A stretch of DNA of 64,000 nt from Ochrobactrum chromiisoli (GTDB lineage Bacteria; Pseudomonadota; Alphaproteobacteria; Rhizobiales; Rhizobiaceae). Made by a program: the position numbers and the translations under genes. Position 1 is the stretch's first letter. Each line of letters begins with the position of its first letter. This document shows positions 8,282 to 17,344 of the stretch, in pieces. Where the stretch lies: NCBI RefSeq assembly GCF_026241335.1, contig NZ_JAPHAV010000007.1, positions 124,001-188,000 of the forward strand. The letters are read 5' to 3'. The notes below the pieces were generated by a model. It was not told the DNA's origin. It searched no databases and worked only from the letters and a program-made list of their open reading frames with translations.

Positions 8282-9235
8282 TCAGGAATGATTGACCGAT
8301 CCTTCGGTCAGAATACGCAAGACGCTGATTGCTTCCTGCCCATCGGTGCGCGGATTTTCGCGCGTTTCGATGCAATGCAGAAAATGCTGCAATTCGCGTG
8401 TCAGCGGCATGCCTTCTTCGACCGGGATATAGACCGGATCGACCGATTTGAAAGTCCACTGATCGTTCTCGCGCCATACTTCATGCTTGTAGAATGCAAG
8501 CTTGCGATCCCAGGGTTCGGCATCGTCAAAGACCAGCATACCCTTGGTTCCCGTAACACTCAGGCGACGCTCGCGATAGGCGTTCATTCGGGAAGCGAAA
8601 AGATGCCCGCGAATCCCGCTCGGGAATTCGAGATGCACATGCGCAAAATCGCTGATCTTATCGATGATCGCCGTGCCTTCACCGCGAACAGCCGACGGCT
8701 CTTCACCGGTGATGGCGAGGATCATCGAAAGGTCGTGCGGCGCGAGATCCCACAGCGCATCGAACTTGTCGTGGAACTTGCCAAAGCCAACGCGGTGCGA
8801 ATGTACGTAGCGAACATCGCCGATCTCGCCGCTCTTCACCATGTCGAGCAGCTTTTCAAACGCCGGATGGAAGCGCAGAATATGCCCAACCATGAACACG
8901 CGACCATTTTCGCGTGCAGCGGCAACTTCGGCTTCCGCATCAGCAACTTCCAGAGCGATCGGCTTTTCAACCAGAACGTCTTTGCCGTTCGTCACTGCTT
9001 TAATCGCATACTGCGCATGAAACTGCGCAGGCAGCGCCAAAACGATGCCATCAATATCGGGACGCGTGAAGAGTTCATCGACCGGAATGTTGGGAACACC
9101 GAACTCGGAAGCGAATCGTTCCGCATTCTGTGGATTGGCGTCAGAAACACCCTGAAGGACCCCAAGGCTCTTCAAGGTACGAATATGGTTGCCGCCCCAA
9201 TAGCCACAACCCAAAACCGCAATACGAGGTGCCAT
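8282..9235 (-). CDS. Gfo/Idh/MocA family NAD(P)-dependent oxidoreductase (WbpB-like)
   Basis: A 317-residue protein with an N-terminal Rossmann fold (VLGCGYWGGNHIRTL, residues 6-20), the EKPIAL motif typical of the family near 91-96, and a C-terminal alpha/beta substrate domain. The length and its place next to a DegT aminotransferase fit WbpB/WlbA, which oxidises a UDP-N-acetylglucosaminuronic acid at C3 so the aminotransferase can act. Other sugar substrates remain possible because the family is broad. It is transcribed away from the tRNA gene. Confidence 0.82.
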   Translation of the reverse strand: MAPRIAVLGCGYWGGNHIRTLKSLGVLQGVSDANPQNAERFASEFGVPNIPVDELFTRPDIDGIVLALPAQFHAQYAIKAVTNGKDVLVEKPIALEVADAEAEVAAARENGRVFMVGHILRFHPAFEKLLDMVKSGEIGDVRYVHSHRVGFGKFHDKFDALWDLAPHDLSMILAITGEEPSAVRGEGTAIIDKISDFAHVHLEFPSGIRGHLFASRMNAYRERRLSVTGTKGMLVFDDAEPWDRKLAFYKHEVWRENDQWTFKSVDPVYIPVEEGMPLTRELQHFLHCIETRENPRTDGQEAISVLRILTEGSVNHS

Positions 9236-9314
9236 AAACTTAAGCCTTTGCTTTCCGGTAGTTACTTATCTACGCAAAACGTGGAAAACAAGACGAAACC
9301 TATGCGAAGAATGC

Positions 9315-9343
9315 TTGACAGGGTTTCATTCCCCACATATACC
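9315..9343 (+). promoter_or_regulatory. Sigma-70-type promoter of tRNA-Met
   Basis: TTGACA (9315-9320), an exact 17-nt spacer, and TATACC (9338-9343). The tRNA begins about 70 nt downstream of the expected transcription start, leaving a 5' leader for processing. Confidence 0.8.
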
Positions 9344-9417
9344 GCCGCCATTCCTTGCATGAACACAGTTCAGGAAACGCTGGAGACGGCGCAGAAAACT
9401 GTTTTACTGCAATGTGT

Positions 9418-9494
9418 GGCGGAGTAGCTCAGTAGGTTAGAGCAGAGGAATCATAATCCTTGTGTCGGCGGTTCGAATCCGTCCTCCGCTACCA
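9418..9494 (+). tRNA. tRNA-Met (CAT anticodon)
   Basis: A full cloverleaf of 77 nt with encoded CCA. The acceptor GGCGGAG pairs with CTCCGCT, the D arm contains GCTC...GAGC, the anticodon arm has GAGGA/TCCTT around loop ATCATAA (anticodon CAT), and the T arm has GGCGG-TTCGAAT-CCGTC. It looks like elongator tRNA-Met; the CAT anticodon alone does not exclude a lysidine-modified tRNA-Ile2. The neighbouring genes show no sign of an integrated element. Confidence 0.93.
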
Positions 9495-9590
9495 ACCATT
9501 TTCTGCGGATATTGTCGCCTCGGGCAAACTTTCATCTCAACAAATCAGTCAAACTACGATAACCATCAGCCAAAAGCGTGAGTTGGTGGT

Positions 9591-9908
9591 ATGATTTATC
9601 TGAACTTTATTTTCCTCGCTCTTCATTTGATTTCAGTTGTAACTGGCGTGGCCGCTGGCATCCTCTGGATGCGGTCAGCAGGTGTTGACGTTCCCGCTAT
9701 TAAACCATCGAGAAAGCTGCGAAAGCCCGATGGGACAGTATCTGAAGAATGGGTCAATGAGGTCGCAACGAATCTCGATTCGCATCATAAAGGCTGGGTG
9801 AAAGCAACGCAGTATAACAAAGCGGCAGCGACCGCCGCCGCTGTTGCCGCCCTTGCGCAGGCCGCTGTTTATGTTCTCAACATCGTACAGAATCTCATGT
9901 CACTATAA
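9591..9908 (+). CDS. Small membrane protein, function unknown
   Basis: 105 residues with two hydrophobic segments (about 5-27 and 79-102) separated by a charged loop containing KPDGTVSEEWVNE. No family is recognised. The ATG at 9591 has only a weak GGTGG ribosome site. It lies between the tRNA and a second small membrane protein on the same strand, and the 59-bp gap suggests they may be cotranscribed. Confidence 0.6.
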   Translation: MIYLNFIFLALHLISVVTGVAAGILWMRSAGVDVPAIKPSRKLRKPDGTVSEEWVNEVATNLDSHHKGWVKATQYNKAAATAAAVAALAQAAVYVLNIVQNLMSL

Positions 9909-9967
9909 ATAGCCCCTCGAATCTGCGAAGCTTCAATTCACAGCCAAAGCAACTTAGCGGAGCCGAA

Positions 9968-10168
9968 ATGAAATCACTGATCCTATTCATCACATGGATT
10001 TTCGGCCTTGCATGTGGCTTGTCCCTCGCAAGCTGGATGATGGCAAATGAACGCATCGGCGATGCAATCGTGATGCTGTATACATCCAGCATTTTCGCGG
10101 TGGTTGCCTTCATCGCCCTCGTCTATCTGGTTCTTCGCCACGAGTGGAAGAATAAGAACCAGCGTTAG
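9968..10168 (+). CDS. Small membrane protein, function unknown
   Basis: 66 residues with two hydrophobic segments (about 3-25 and 34-57) and a positively charged tail (HEWKNKNQR). The ATG at 9968 follows CGGAG. It looks like a real small gene by its ribosome site and its fit between neighbours, but I recognise no family. The truncated haemoglobin gene begins 39 bp downstream. Confidence 0.6.
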   Translation: MKSLILFITWIFGLACGLSLASWMMANERIGDAIVMLYTSSIFAVVAFIALVYLVLRHEWKNKNQR

Positions 10169-10207
10169 GCGCATGACTCAGAATTAGCTTCAGGCAGCCA
10201 GCAGCAT

Positions 10208-10627
10208 ATGACTTCTCTCATCAATCAGCCTCATCCATCCATCGACAAGGCGTCCATCAAGCAACTGGTGGATACATTTTATGGACGTGCTCGCGAGGAC
10301 GACGTCATTGGCCCGATCTTCAAGCAAGAAGTCGATGACTGGGACCATCATCTCGAACAAATAGCTGAATTCTGGTCGTCGGTGATTCTAAAAACCGGCA
10401 GATACAGCGGACGCCCCATGCCGCCGCATCTGCGGCTTGGCTTGAAAGGCGATCATTTCGACCGCTGGCTGCAACTGTTCGAACAAACGGCGCACGAGAT
10501 TTTCCCACCCGAAGGCGCCGTGATTTTCATCGATCGCGCACGGCGTATCGCCGATAGTTTCGAAATGGCGATAGCAACCCATAGCGGGAAATTCTCTGCC
10601 CCGCGTCACGCGCGTAAACCATTATAA
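10208..10627 (+). CDS. Group III truncated haemoglobin
   Basis: 139 residues with the 2-on-2 globin pattern of group III: FYGRAREDDVIGPIF near the start, FWSSVILKTGRYSGRPMPPH in the middle and His83 in GDHFDRWLQLFEQ as the expected proximal haem ligand. These proteins bind oxygen or nitric oxide in the cytoplasm and are thought to help with NO or redox handling. The gene is followed by a hairpin terminator shared with the converging ornithine cyclodeaminase gene. Confidence 0.85.
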   Translation: MTSLINQPHPSIDKASIKQLVDTFYGRAREDDVIGPIFKQEVDDWDHHLEQIAEFWSSVILKTGRYSGRPMPPHLRLGLKGDHFDRWLQLFEQTAHEIFPPEGAVIFIDRARRIADSFEMAIATHSGKFSAPRHARKPL

Positions 10628-10660
10628 AAACGCCCGCCTCTCATTGAGTGGCAGGCGTTT
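10627..10660. terminator. Terminator between the globin and ocd genes
   Basis: AAACGCC (10628-10634) pairs with GGCGTTT (10654-10660), extended inward by GCC/GGC with one mismatch, and a T-rich stretch follows on the plus strand. Confidence 0.65.
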
Positions 10661-10665
10661 CATTT

Positions 10666-11742
10666 TTATGCGGCAGGCTTGGCCTTCTCCACTTGAAGCT
10701 GCTGCTTGTGTCGAAGCAACATGCCGTAAAGATCGCGAGGCTCATCAGGATCAGCCAGAAGATCGAGCTGCTCATAGAAACCCGTATCCTTCAGCTTGTC
10801 ACGAACGTAGCGCAGTGCTGAAAAATCTTCCGTTGCAAAACCGACCGAGTCAAACAACGTGATCTGACGCGCATCCTTGCGGCCTTCGGTCTTGCCGGTG
10901 ATCACTTCCCACAATTCATTGACGGGGTAATCTTCGGGAAGCTGCTGGATTTCACCTTCGATGCGGGTCTGCGGCGGATATTCGACAAAGATGTCCGAAC
11001 GGCGCAGAATATCGCCATGCAGTTCAGTCTTGCCGGGGCAGTCGCCACCAACTGCGTTGATGTGCACACCCGCGCCAACCATGTTGTCGGTCAGGATCGT
11101 GGCATTAAGCTTATCGGCAGTGACCGTCGTGATGATATCCGCACCCTCGACCACTTCTTCAACATCTTTGCAGATCACAATCTCAAAGCCTGCGCCTTCG
11201 AGATTGCGTGCGCATTTCTCCGAAGCCGTGCGATCAATATCGTAAAGACGCAGCTTGTCGATGCCGAGAATTGCCTTGAACGCCAGCGCCTGAAATTCGC
11301 TCTGCGCGCCATTGCCGATGATTGCCATCGTGCGTGCATTCTTTGGCGCAAGATGTTTGGCCGCAACGGCCGAGGTTGCAGCCGTGCGCAGTGCTGTGAG
11401 AATGGTCATTTCGGTCAGAAGCATCGGATAACCGCTGCCAACATCTGAGAGAACGCCGAAGGCCGTGACCGTCTGCAAACCATCACGCGTATTCTTCGGA
11501 TGACCGTTCACATATTTAAAGCCGTAAAGCGTTCCATCGCTTGTTGGCATCAGTTCGATCACGCCTTCATCGGAATGCGAAGCCACGCGTGGCGTCTTGT
11601 CAAAACTTTCCCAGCGGCGGAAATCTTCTTCCACATAATCGGCGAGTTCCTTGAGGAAGGTTTCAACACCGACGGAAAGCACCAGCTTCATCATGTGATC
11701 AACACTGACAAAAGGCACGATATTGAGGTTCGATTGGGTCAT
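10666..11742 (-). CDS. ocd: Ornithine cyclodeaminase
   Basis: A 358-residue protein of the ornithine cyclodeaminase/mu-crystallin family, which converts L-ornithine to L-proline and ammonia using bound NAD. The Rossmann motif IIGNGAQSEFQ (near 140) and the VGGDCPGKTEL segment, with the proposed catalytic Asp, are present. The full family length is conserved, including the C-terminal FATEDFSALRY region. The gene is 65 bp downstream of arginase on the same strand, so the pair turns arginine into ornithine plus urea and then into proline. Confidence 0.93.
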   Translation of the reverse strand: MTQSNLNIVPFVSVDHMMKLVLSVGVETFLKELADYVEEDFRRWESFDKTPRVASHSDEGVIELMPTSDGTLYGFKYVNGHPKNTRDGLQTVTAFGVLSDVGSGYPMLLTEMTILTALRTAATSAVAAKHLAPKNARTMAIIGNGAQSEFQALAFKAILGIDKLRLYDIDRTASEKCARNLEGAGFEIVICKDVEEVVEGADIITTVTADKLNATILTDNMVGAGVHINAVGGDCPGKTELHGDILRRSDIFVEYPPQTRIEGEIQQLPEDYPVNELWEVITGKTEGRKDARQITLFDSVGFATEDFSALRYVRDKLKDTGFYEQLDLLADPDEPRDLYGMLLRHKQQLQVEKAKPAA

Positions 11743-11807
11743 TCTTACTCCTTAACATTCAGCGGCGAACCGTTTGATCTCGCCAGCAAGGAATGCGTTT
11801 TCTGAAA

Positions 11808-12728
11808 TCAGTAATTGATGGTTGGGCGATCCATGACGCTGCGGCCCAACAGGCTCGCCATCAGATCAACCATCACGGTTGCGGTGCGCCCGCGTTCATC
11901 GAGAAACGGGTTCAGCTCCACGAGATCGAGACTTGTCACCAACGCGCTGTCATGCAGCATTTCCATGATGAGATGCGCTTCACGGAAGGTCGCACCGCCC
12001 GGAACCGTGGTGCCGACGGCTGGCGCAATCGATGGCTCAAGGAAATCGACATCAAGGCTCACATGCAGAAGGCCATTTTCGTCTTTCACGCGTTCAAGGA
12101 AACGGCGCAGCAGCGCTGCCACACCATGCTCATCGATAAGGCGCATGTCATAAACGGCAACTTCGGTCTGTCTGATCGCAGCGCGCTCTGCCGGATCGAC
12201 GCTGCGAATACCCATCATGCAGACATTGGCCGGATCAATCGGGGCCGCCAATGCCGGGAAGTAGCCTTCAAAACCCTTCTGCCCCGTGTAATAGGCGACC
12301 GGCGTGCCATGCAGATTGCCGCTGTCCGTTGTTTCCAGCGTGTGGAAATCCGTATGGGCATCAAGCCACAGCACAAATTGCTTGCGCCCCTTTTCTGCTG
12401 CGCGGCGCGCGATGCCGGGAACAGTGCCTGCTGCAAGCAGATGATCGCCGCCGAGAAAAATCGGGAAACCTTCTTCGCTCTCGCGGTAGGCTGCTTCGCT
12501 GATGGCTTCAATCCAGGCAACAGCCTGCGGCAAGGCCTTGATCGCAGGATTGGGGTGCGTCAGCGGGCGCAGCGCTGCCGGGGCCAGATTGCCGAGATCG
12601 GTAAACGCGTGGCCCAACTCGCGAATTGCATCGGCAATGCCAGCGGCGCGATAACCGTCCGGGCCCATATTGCAGCCCAAACGACCTGTGCCTTCCTGAA
12701 CCGGCAATCCCAAAATCTTGCAATGCAT
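11808..12728 (-). CDS. rocF: Arginase
   Basis: A 306-residue ureohydrolase cleaving L-arginine to L-ornithine and urea. The manganese-binding motifs are all visible: GGDHLL near 110, DAHTDFHT near 133 and SLDVDFLEP near 236, plus the C-terminal glutamate region DLVELNP. The ATG at 12728 follows AGGAG. It is the first gene of a two-gene run with ornithine cyclodeaminase and is divergent from an Lrp-type regulator gene starting 132 bp away, which probably activates it in response to arginine or ornithine, as in related bacteria. Confidence 0.95.
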   Translation of the reverse strand: MHCKILGLPVQEGTGRLGCNMGPDGYRAAGIADAIRELGHAFTDLGNLAPAALRPLTHPNPAIKALPQAVAWIEAISEAAYRESEEGFPIFLGGDHLLAAGTVPGIARRAAEKGRKQFVLWLDAHTDFHTLETTDSGNLHGTPVAYYTGQKGFEGYFPALAAPIDPANVCMMGIRSVDPAERAAIRQTEVAVYDMRLIDEHGVAALLRRFLERVKDENGLLHVSLDVDFLEPSIAPAVGTTVPGGATFREAHLIMEMLHDSALVTSLDLVELNPFLDERGRTATVMVDLMASLLGRSVMDRPTINY

Positions 12729-12860
12729 AAAGTGCTACTCCTGAAAAAAATATCGTCTTAGATTGAGCATTTACGCTTGGCGAAGTGAAGCAACCGGATT
12801 GGCAATTTTAATGGTTTGGTTTATCAGAATGTCGGATTGGCTTTTCAAAATGGAGAAAAC

Positions 12861-13298
12861 ATGGACGATCTGGATGAAAAGCTCATCACGCTTTTACGTC
12901 ACAATGGCCGACGCAGCATTTCGGATGTAGCAATTGATCTTGGCGTTTCGCGTGCGACAGTTCGCTCGCGCATGGAACGTCTGGAACAGTCTGGCGACAT
13001 CATCGGCTATACGGTGATCCTGCGCTCTGATGCGGTTGATCTGCCGGTGCGCGGTATCATGATGATCGAAATTGAAGGCCATGTGGCCGACCGCGTTGTC
13101 AAGGCGCTTGGCGGCTTCTCGGAAATTTCAGCCATCCACACCACCAATGGCCGTTTCGATCTGGTGGTGGAATTGGGTGCCGCAACACTGACGGACTTCG
13201 ATGCCGTGCTGCGCCGCATCCGGCTAGTGCCTGGGATCAAGGCCAGCGAAACAAATCTGCTGCTTGCCACCCCACGCTCGACGCGCGCACGTCTTTAA
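12861..13298 (+). CDS. Lrp/AsnC family regulator of arginine catabolism
   Basis: 145 residues from the ATG at 12861, preceded by GGAG; the frame opens 15 codons earlier without a ribosome site. The N-terminal winged HTH (about 1-60, GVSRATVRSRMERLE as recognition region) is followed by the RAM/AsnC ligand-binding domain. Divergent arrangement with arginase and ornithine cyclodeaminase strongly suggests it controls them, as Lrp-type activators of arginase operons do. A bidirectional terminator follows. Confidence 0.88.
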   Translation: MDDLDEKLITLLRHNGRRSISDVAIDLGVSRATVRSRMERLEQSGDIIGYTVILRSDAVDLPVRGIMMIEIEGHVADRVVKALGGFSEISAIHTTNGRFDLVVELGAATLTDFDAVLRRIRLVPGIKASETNLLLATPRSTRARL

Positions 13299-13300
13299 TA

Positions 13301-13329
13301 AAAAAGCCGGAGGATACTCCGGCTTTTTT
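13301..13329. terminator. Bidirectional terminator
   Basis: AAAAAGCCGGAG-GATA-CTCCGGCTTTTTT between the converging Lrp-type and ene-reductase genes. Confidence 0.92.
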
Positions 13330-13337
13330 CACTTCTA

Positions 13338-14453
13338 TCAGGCGAGGACCGGATAATCCGTGTAACCCTTGGCACCGCCGCCATACATATGCTGCTGATC
13401 CAGCTCATTGAGCGGGGCATTTTCCTTAAAACGGCGAACCAGATCAGGGTTGGAGATGAACGGCTTACCAAAAGCAACCACATCGGCACGGCCGCTTTCG
13501 ATCTCCTGTTCCGCCAGCGCGCGATCATAGCCATTATTGACCATCCAGGCAGCCTTACCACCCGCATCGCGATACACCTGCTTGAGACGCGCATAATCGA
13601 ATGGCTGCGGACCCTGCTGAAAATCGCGTGGACCGCCGGTCGCACCTTCGATGATGTGAATATAGGCAAGACCATAAGCGGCAAGCTTTTCGAGCACATA
13701 ATCAAACAGCGGCTGCGGATCGGGATCCGATGCGTCATTGGCAGGCGTGACCGGCGACAGACGAATACCCACCTTGCCCGGCGCAACCGACTTGGTAATT
13801 GCATCCACCACTTCAAACAGGAAGCGCGCGCGGTTTTCGATGGAGCCGCCATATTCATCGGTGCGGTGATTGCTGCCTGAACGCAGGAACTGATCAATCA
13901 GATAGCCGTTTGCCGCGTGAATTTCGACACCGTCAAAACCAGCCACTTCGACAGCATCCTTTGCAGCCTTGGCATAGGTGGCAACGATTTCTGGAAGCTC
14001 GCTCTTTTCAAGCGCACGCGGCTCAGACGTTGGCGCAAATTCGCCGGTGCCGTCTGGATGCACGAGATAGGTCTTAGACTTCGCGGTAATGGCTGAAGGC
14101 GCCACCGGCTTGCCGCCATTTGGCTGCAGGCTGTTGTGCGAAATACGCCCCACATGCCACATCTGCACAACAATCTTACCGCCTGCACTGTGAACCGCAT
14201 CGGTCACGCGCTTCCAGCCTGCAAGCTGCTCGTCTGAGTAAAGGCCCGGCACATCGGCATAGCCCTGCCCCTGATGGCTGATCGGCGTCGCCTCGGTGAT
14301 GATGAGACCGGCACTTGCGCGCTGTTCATAATAGGTGACGTTGAGGTCGTTTGGCACAGCACGCGGCGAGCGATTGCGCGTCAGCGGTGCCATAACGATA
14401 CGATTGGCAAGCTTGAGATCGCCGATTGTGACTGGATCGAACAATGTGGCCAT
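13338..14453 (-). CDS. nemA: Old yellow enzyme-type alkene reductase (NemA-like)
   Basis: A 371-residue FMN-dependent TIM-barrel reductase. Substrate-binding His179 and Asn182 lie in EIHAANGYLIDQF with Tyr184 as likely proton donor, and the YGGSIENRARF segment is a family signature. Such enzymes reduce activated C=C bonds, N-ethylmaleimide, quinones and nitro compounds with NADPH and detoxify electrophiles. The gene lies downstream of an ArsR-type regulator gene on the same strand, 49 bp apart, and a tandem 18-bp repeat fills most of that gap. The ATG follows AAGGA. Confidence 0.92.
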   Translation of the reverse strand: MATLFDPVTIGDLKLANRIVMAPLTRNRSPRAVPNDLNVTYYEQRASAGLIITEATPISHQGQGYADVPGLYSDEQLAGWKRVTDAVHSAGGKIVVQMWHVGRISHNSLQPNGGKPVAPSAITAKSKTYLVHPDGTGEFAPTSEPRALEKSELPEIVATYAKAAKDAVEVAGFDGVEIHAANGYLIDQFLRSGSNHRTDEYGGSIENRARFLFEVVDAITKSVAPGKVGIRLSPVTPANDASDPDPQPLFDYVLEKLAAYGLAYIHIIEGATGGPRDFQQGPQPFDYARLKQVYRDAGGKAAWMVNNGYDRALAEQEIESGRADVVAFGKPFISNPDLVRRFKENAPLNELDQQHMYGGGAKGYTDYPVLA

Positions 14454-14467
14454 AGATGCATTCCTTC

Positions 14468-14503
14468 AAATGGGAAAGATTGGGCAAATGGGAAAGATTG
14501 GGC
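14468..14503. repeat. Tandem 18-bp duplication
   Basis: Two exact head-to-tail copies of AAATGGGAAAGATTGGGC (14468-14485 and 14486-14503) sit between the ArsR-type stop and the reductase start, with the last base touching the stop codon. It looks like a recent replication-slippage duplication that lengthens the spacer. Confidence 0.9.
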
Positions 14504-14838
14504 TAAAGATCGGATAGCGATTTGAGCAAGGCGGCAATCGCCTCCTCATCGCGCTTATAGAAGGTCCATTGGCCAACGCGGTGGGGCGTAATCAGCCCCG
14601 CTTTCGTCAGCACGGACAAATGCGCAGAAACGGTGGACTGGGAAAGGCCACACCGCTCGAACTGACCGGCGCACACACCCATCTCCAGGGGCATGTGCTG
14701 TGCGGAGAAATGCTTCTCCGGTTGCTTGAGCCAGCTCAAAATGTCGAGACGAACGGGATGGCCAAGTGCCTTGAGTATCTCGTCCAACGGCATAGCCAGT
14801 GAATGAGACTGTGCTACAGATTGAATGTCCGACATCAT
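14503..14838 (-). CDS. ArsR-family regulator, probable electrophile/redox sensor
   Basis: 111 residues from the ATG at 14838, which has GAGG five bases upstream; the frame opens two codons earlier at a GTG. The winged HTH is of ArsR type (recognition region LSQSTVSAHLSVLTKAG). Two cysteines, in GVCAGQFERCG, lie immediately before the recognition helix, seven positions apart in sequence; this resembles a thiol switch rather than a metal site, as the usual ELCVCDL motif is missing. It heads an operon with an electrophile-reducing enzyme, so it probably represses that operon until its thiols are modified. The inducer is inferred, not known. Confidence 0.8.
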   Translation of the reverse strand: MMSDIQSVAQSHSLAMPLDEILKALGHPVRLDILSWLKQPEKHFSAQHMPLEMGVCAGQFERCGLSQSTVSAHLSVLTKAGLITPHRVGQWTFYKRDEEAIAALLKSLSDL

Positions 14839-15036
14839 GGTCACCTCGCTGATCTTCGTTCATATCGCCATTTAACGATATATGTATCGCGTAAATCCGA
14901 TTTAAAAAGGGGTGAGATCTTCACATACGCGTGAATGGCAATAATCGCAGCTTTCCTGTGGACCACCGTCACGGCCTTGATTGCGTCAAACGCGCATACG
15001 ACTATGTTCGCTGTAAATTTTGAGATTGGAATGAAT

Positions 15037-17343
15037 ATGGCCAACGATATTAAGCGCATTGCCGGGATTATAGCGCTCGAGATCAATGCAAAGCCCGAAC
15101 AGGCAATCGCCGCCATTGGTCTTCTTGACGAAGGCTCGACCGTGCCATTCGTCGCCCGTTATCGCAAGGAAGTCACCGGGGGGCTTGATGACACGCAGCT
15201 GCGCCAGCTTTCGGAGCGCCTCGCCTACTTGCGCGAACTCGAAGCACGCCGCAACTCCATTCTCGAATCAATCCGTGGCCAGAACAAGCTCACACCAGAG
15301 CTTGAACTGAAAATCGCAGGCGTTCAGACCAAGGCCGAGCTTGAAGACCTTTATCTTCCCTATAAGCCCAAGCGCCGCACCAAAGCAGAAATTGCCCGCG
15401 AACGCGGTCTTGGACCGCTTGCTGAAGCAATCCTCACCGACCGCAGGCTAGTTCCCATAGAAATTGCTGCGCAATATGTCACCGGAGACGTTGCCGACGT
15501 GAAGGCCGCTCTTGATGGCGCACGCGACATCATCGCCGAAGGCTTTGCTGAAAATGCCGAACTGATCGGCAATCTGCGCAACTATCTTAAAGAGCGCGCT
15601 GTGCTGCGCTCCCGCGTTGTCGATGGCAAACAGGAAGCTGGCGCAAAATTCTCGGATTATTTCGATCATTCCGAACGCTGGGCCAATGTTGCAGGCCATC
15701 GCGCTCTGGCCATGTTGCGCGGACGCAACGAGGATTTTCTGTCACTCGACATTGAAATCGACGCCGACGACACTTCGCCTGTCAAACCGGTCGAACGCAA
15801 AATTGCCGCCGCCTATAATATCGGTGCAACGCTCCCCGGTGATCGCTGGCTGATGGAAGTCGCCGGCTGGGCATGGCGCGTCAAACTCTCACTCTCCCTT
15901 TCACTCGACCTCATGCGCGACCTGCGTGAACGCGCCGAGGAAGAAGCCATCAACGTCTTCGCCCGCAACCTCAAAGACCTGTTGCTCGCAGCGCCTGCCG
16001 GTTCTCGCGCCACCATGGGGCTTGATCCGGGCATCCGCACGGGCGTCAAAGTCGCAATCGTTGACGGCACTGGCAAACTGCTCGACACAACAACGGTCTA
16101 TCCGTTTCCGCCAAAGAACGATGTGCGTGGCACCCAGGCCGAACTTGCAAGCCTGATCCGCAAACACAAGATCGAGCTGATTGCGATTGGCAACGGCACA
16201 GGCAGCCGTGAAACCGAACGTCTTGTCGTGGATATGCTCAACGACCTGCCAGCGCCAAAGCCGCTTAAAGTCATCGTGTCAGAAGCAGGCGCATCGGTCT
16301 ATTCGGCATCAGAAGCCGCAGCGAACGAGTTCCCGCAGCTTGATGTGTCGCTGCGCGGTGCCGTCTCCATCGCCCGCCGCTTGCAGGATCCGCTGGCGGA
16401 GCTCGTCAAGATCGAGCCTAAATCCATCGGCGTTGGCCAGTATCAGCATGATGTGGACCAATCCCGTCTGGCGCGTTCGCTTGATGCCGTGGTCGAAGAT
16501 GCGGTGAATGCGGTTGGTGTTGATCTCAACACAGCTTCTGCCTCGCTGCTGGCACGCGTATCGGGCTTGGGAAAATCTCTCGCCGAGGCAATTGTTGCGC
16601 ATCGCGATGCAACGGGCGCCTTTAAGAACCGCAAGGAACTTCTGAAAGTCGCCCGCCTCGGCAATCGCGCTTTTGAACAATGCGCAGGCTTCCTGCGTAT
16701 CGCCAACGGCACCGAGCCGCTTGACGCCTCCTCCGTTCACCCGGAAGCCTATGGCGTTGCCAAGAAAATCGTTGCCTCCTGCGGTCGCGATGTGCGCAGC
16801 CTCATGGGCGACAGTGCGGCGCTCAAAGCGCTCGACCCGCGTGTCTTTGTCGATGAGCGTTTTGGTCTGCCAACTGTGCGCGACATCATTGCCGAGCTTG
16901 ACAAGCCGGGCCGCGATCCGCGGCCTGAGTTCAAGACCGCGACCTTCGCCGACGGCATTGATGATATCAAGGACCTGAAACCCGGCATGATGCTCGAAGG
17001 CACCGTCACAAACGTTGCGGCCTTTGGTGCCTTCGTCGATATCGGTGTGCATCAGGACGGACTTGTCCATGTTTCACAACTCGCCGACCGCTTCGTCAAA
17101 GACCCGCATGAAGTGGTCAAGGCTGGCGATGTGGTGAAGGTGCGCGTGACGGAAGTGGATGTGCCACGCAAACGCATCGGCCTCACGATGCGCAAGGACG
17201 GTGGCGAAGCTCCCGCCCCGCGCAACAATGCACAGCGCGACACAAAACCTGCACCCAAGCAAAACTTCACCCCGCGCAAACAGGAACAGCCATCAACCGG
17301 CGGTTTCGGTGCAGCCCTTCTGGAAGCGATGAAGAAGAAATAA
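15037..17343 (+). CDS. tex: Tex family RNA-binding transcription accessory protein
   Basis: A 768-residue protein with the standard Tex order: N-terminal helical HTH-like region, a YqgF-like RNase H fold domain near 325-420 ([16 protein letters not shown]), helix-hairpin-helix repeats near 490-560 ([20 protein letters not shown]) and an S1 RNA-binding domain near 650-720 ([21 protein letters not shown]). The low-complexity basic tail is typical. Tex interacts with transcribing polymerase and nucleic acids. ATG 15037 is preferred over 15031 because GGA lies six bases upstream of it. No operon partner is apparent. Confidence 0.94.
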   Translation: MANDIKRIAGIIALEINAKPEQAIAAIGLLDEGSTVPFVARYRKEVTGGLDDTQLRQLSERLAYLRELEARRNSILESIRGQNKLTPELELKIAGVQTKAELEDLYLPYKPKRRTKAEIARERGLGPLAEAILTDRRLVPIEIAAQYVTGDVADVKAALDGARDIIAEGFAENAELIGNLRNYLKERAVLRSRVVDGKQEAGAKFSDYFDHSERWANVAGHRALAMLRGRNEDFLSLDIEIDADDTSPVKPVERKIAAAYNIGATLPGDRWLMEVAGWAWRVKLSLSLSLDLMRDLRERAEEEAINVFARNLKDLLLAAPAGSRATMGLDPGIRTGVKVAIVDGTGKLLDTTTVYPFPPKNDVRGTQAELASLIRKHKIELIAIGNGTGSRETERLVVDMLNDLPAPKPLKVIVSEAGASVYSASEAAANEFPQLDVSLRGAVSIARRLQDPLAELVKIEPKSIGVGQYQHDVDQSRLARSLDAVVEDAVNAVGVDLNTASASLLARVSGLGKSLAEAIVAHRDATGAFKNRKELLKVARLGNRAFEQCAGFLRIANGTEPLDASSVHPEAYGVAKKIVASCGRDVRSLMGDSAALKALDPRVFVDERFGLPTVRDIIAELDKPGRDPRPEFKTATFADGIDDIKDLKPGMMLEGTVTNVAAFGAFVDIGVHQDGLVHVSQLADRFVKDPHEVVKAGDVVKVRVTEVDVPRKRIGLTMRKDGGEAPAPRNNAQRDTKPAPKQNFTPRKQEQPSTGGFGAALLEAMKKK

Positions 17344-17344
17344 G

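Noticed and set aside
9418..9494. tRNA gene as an integration site of a genomic island
   Set aside because: No integrase, no second copy of the tRNA 3' end noticed, and flanking genes look native.
14468..14503. Short direct repeats as a CRISPR-like array
   Set aside because: Only two copies, head to tail without spacers, and no cas genes; it is a simple tandem duplication.
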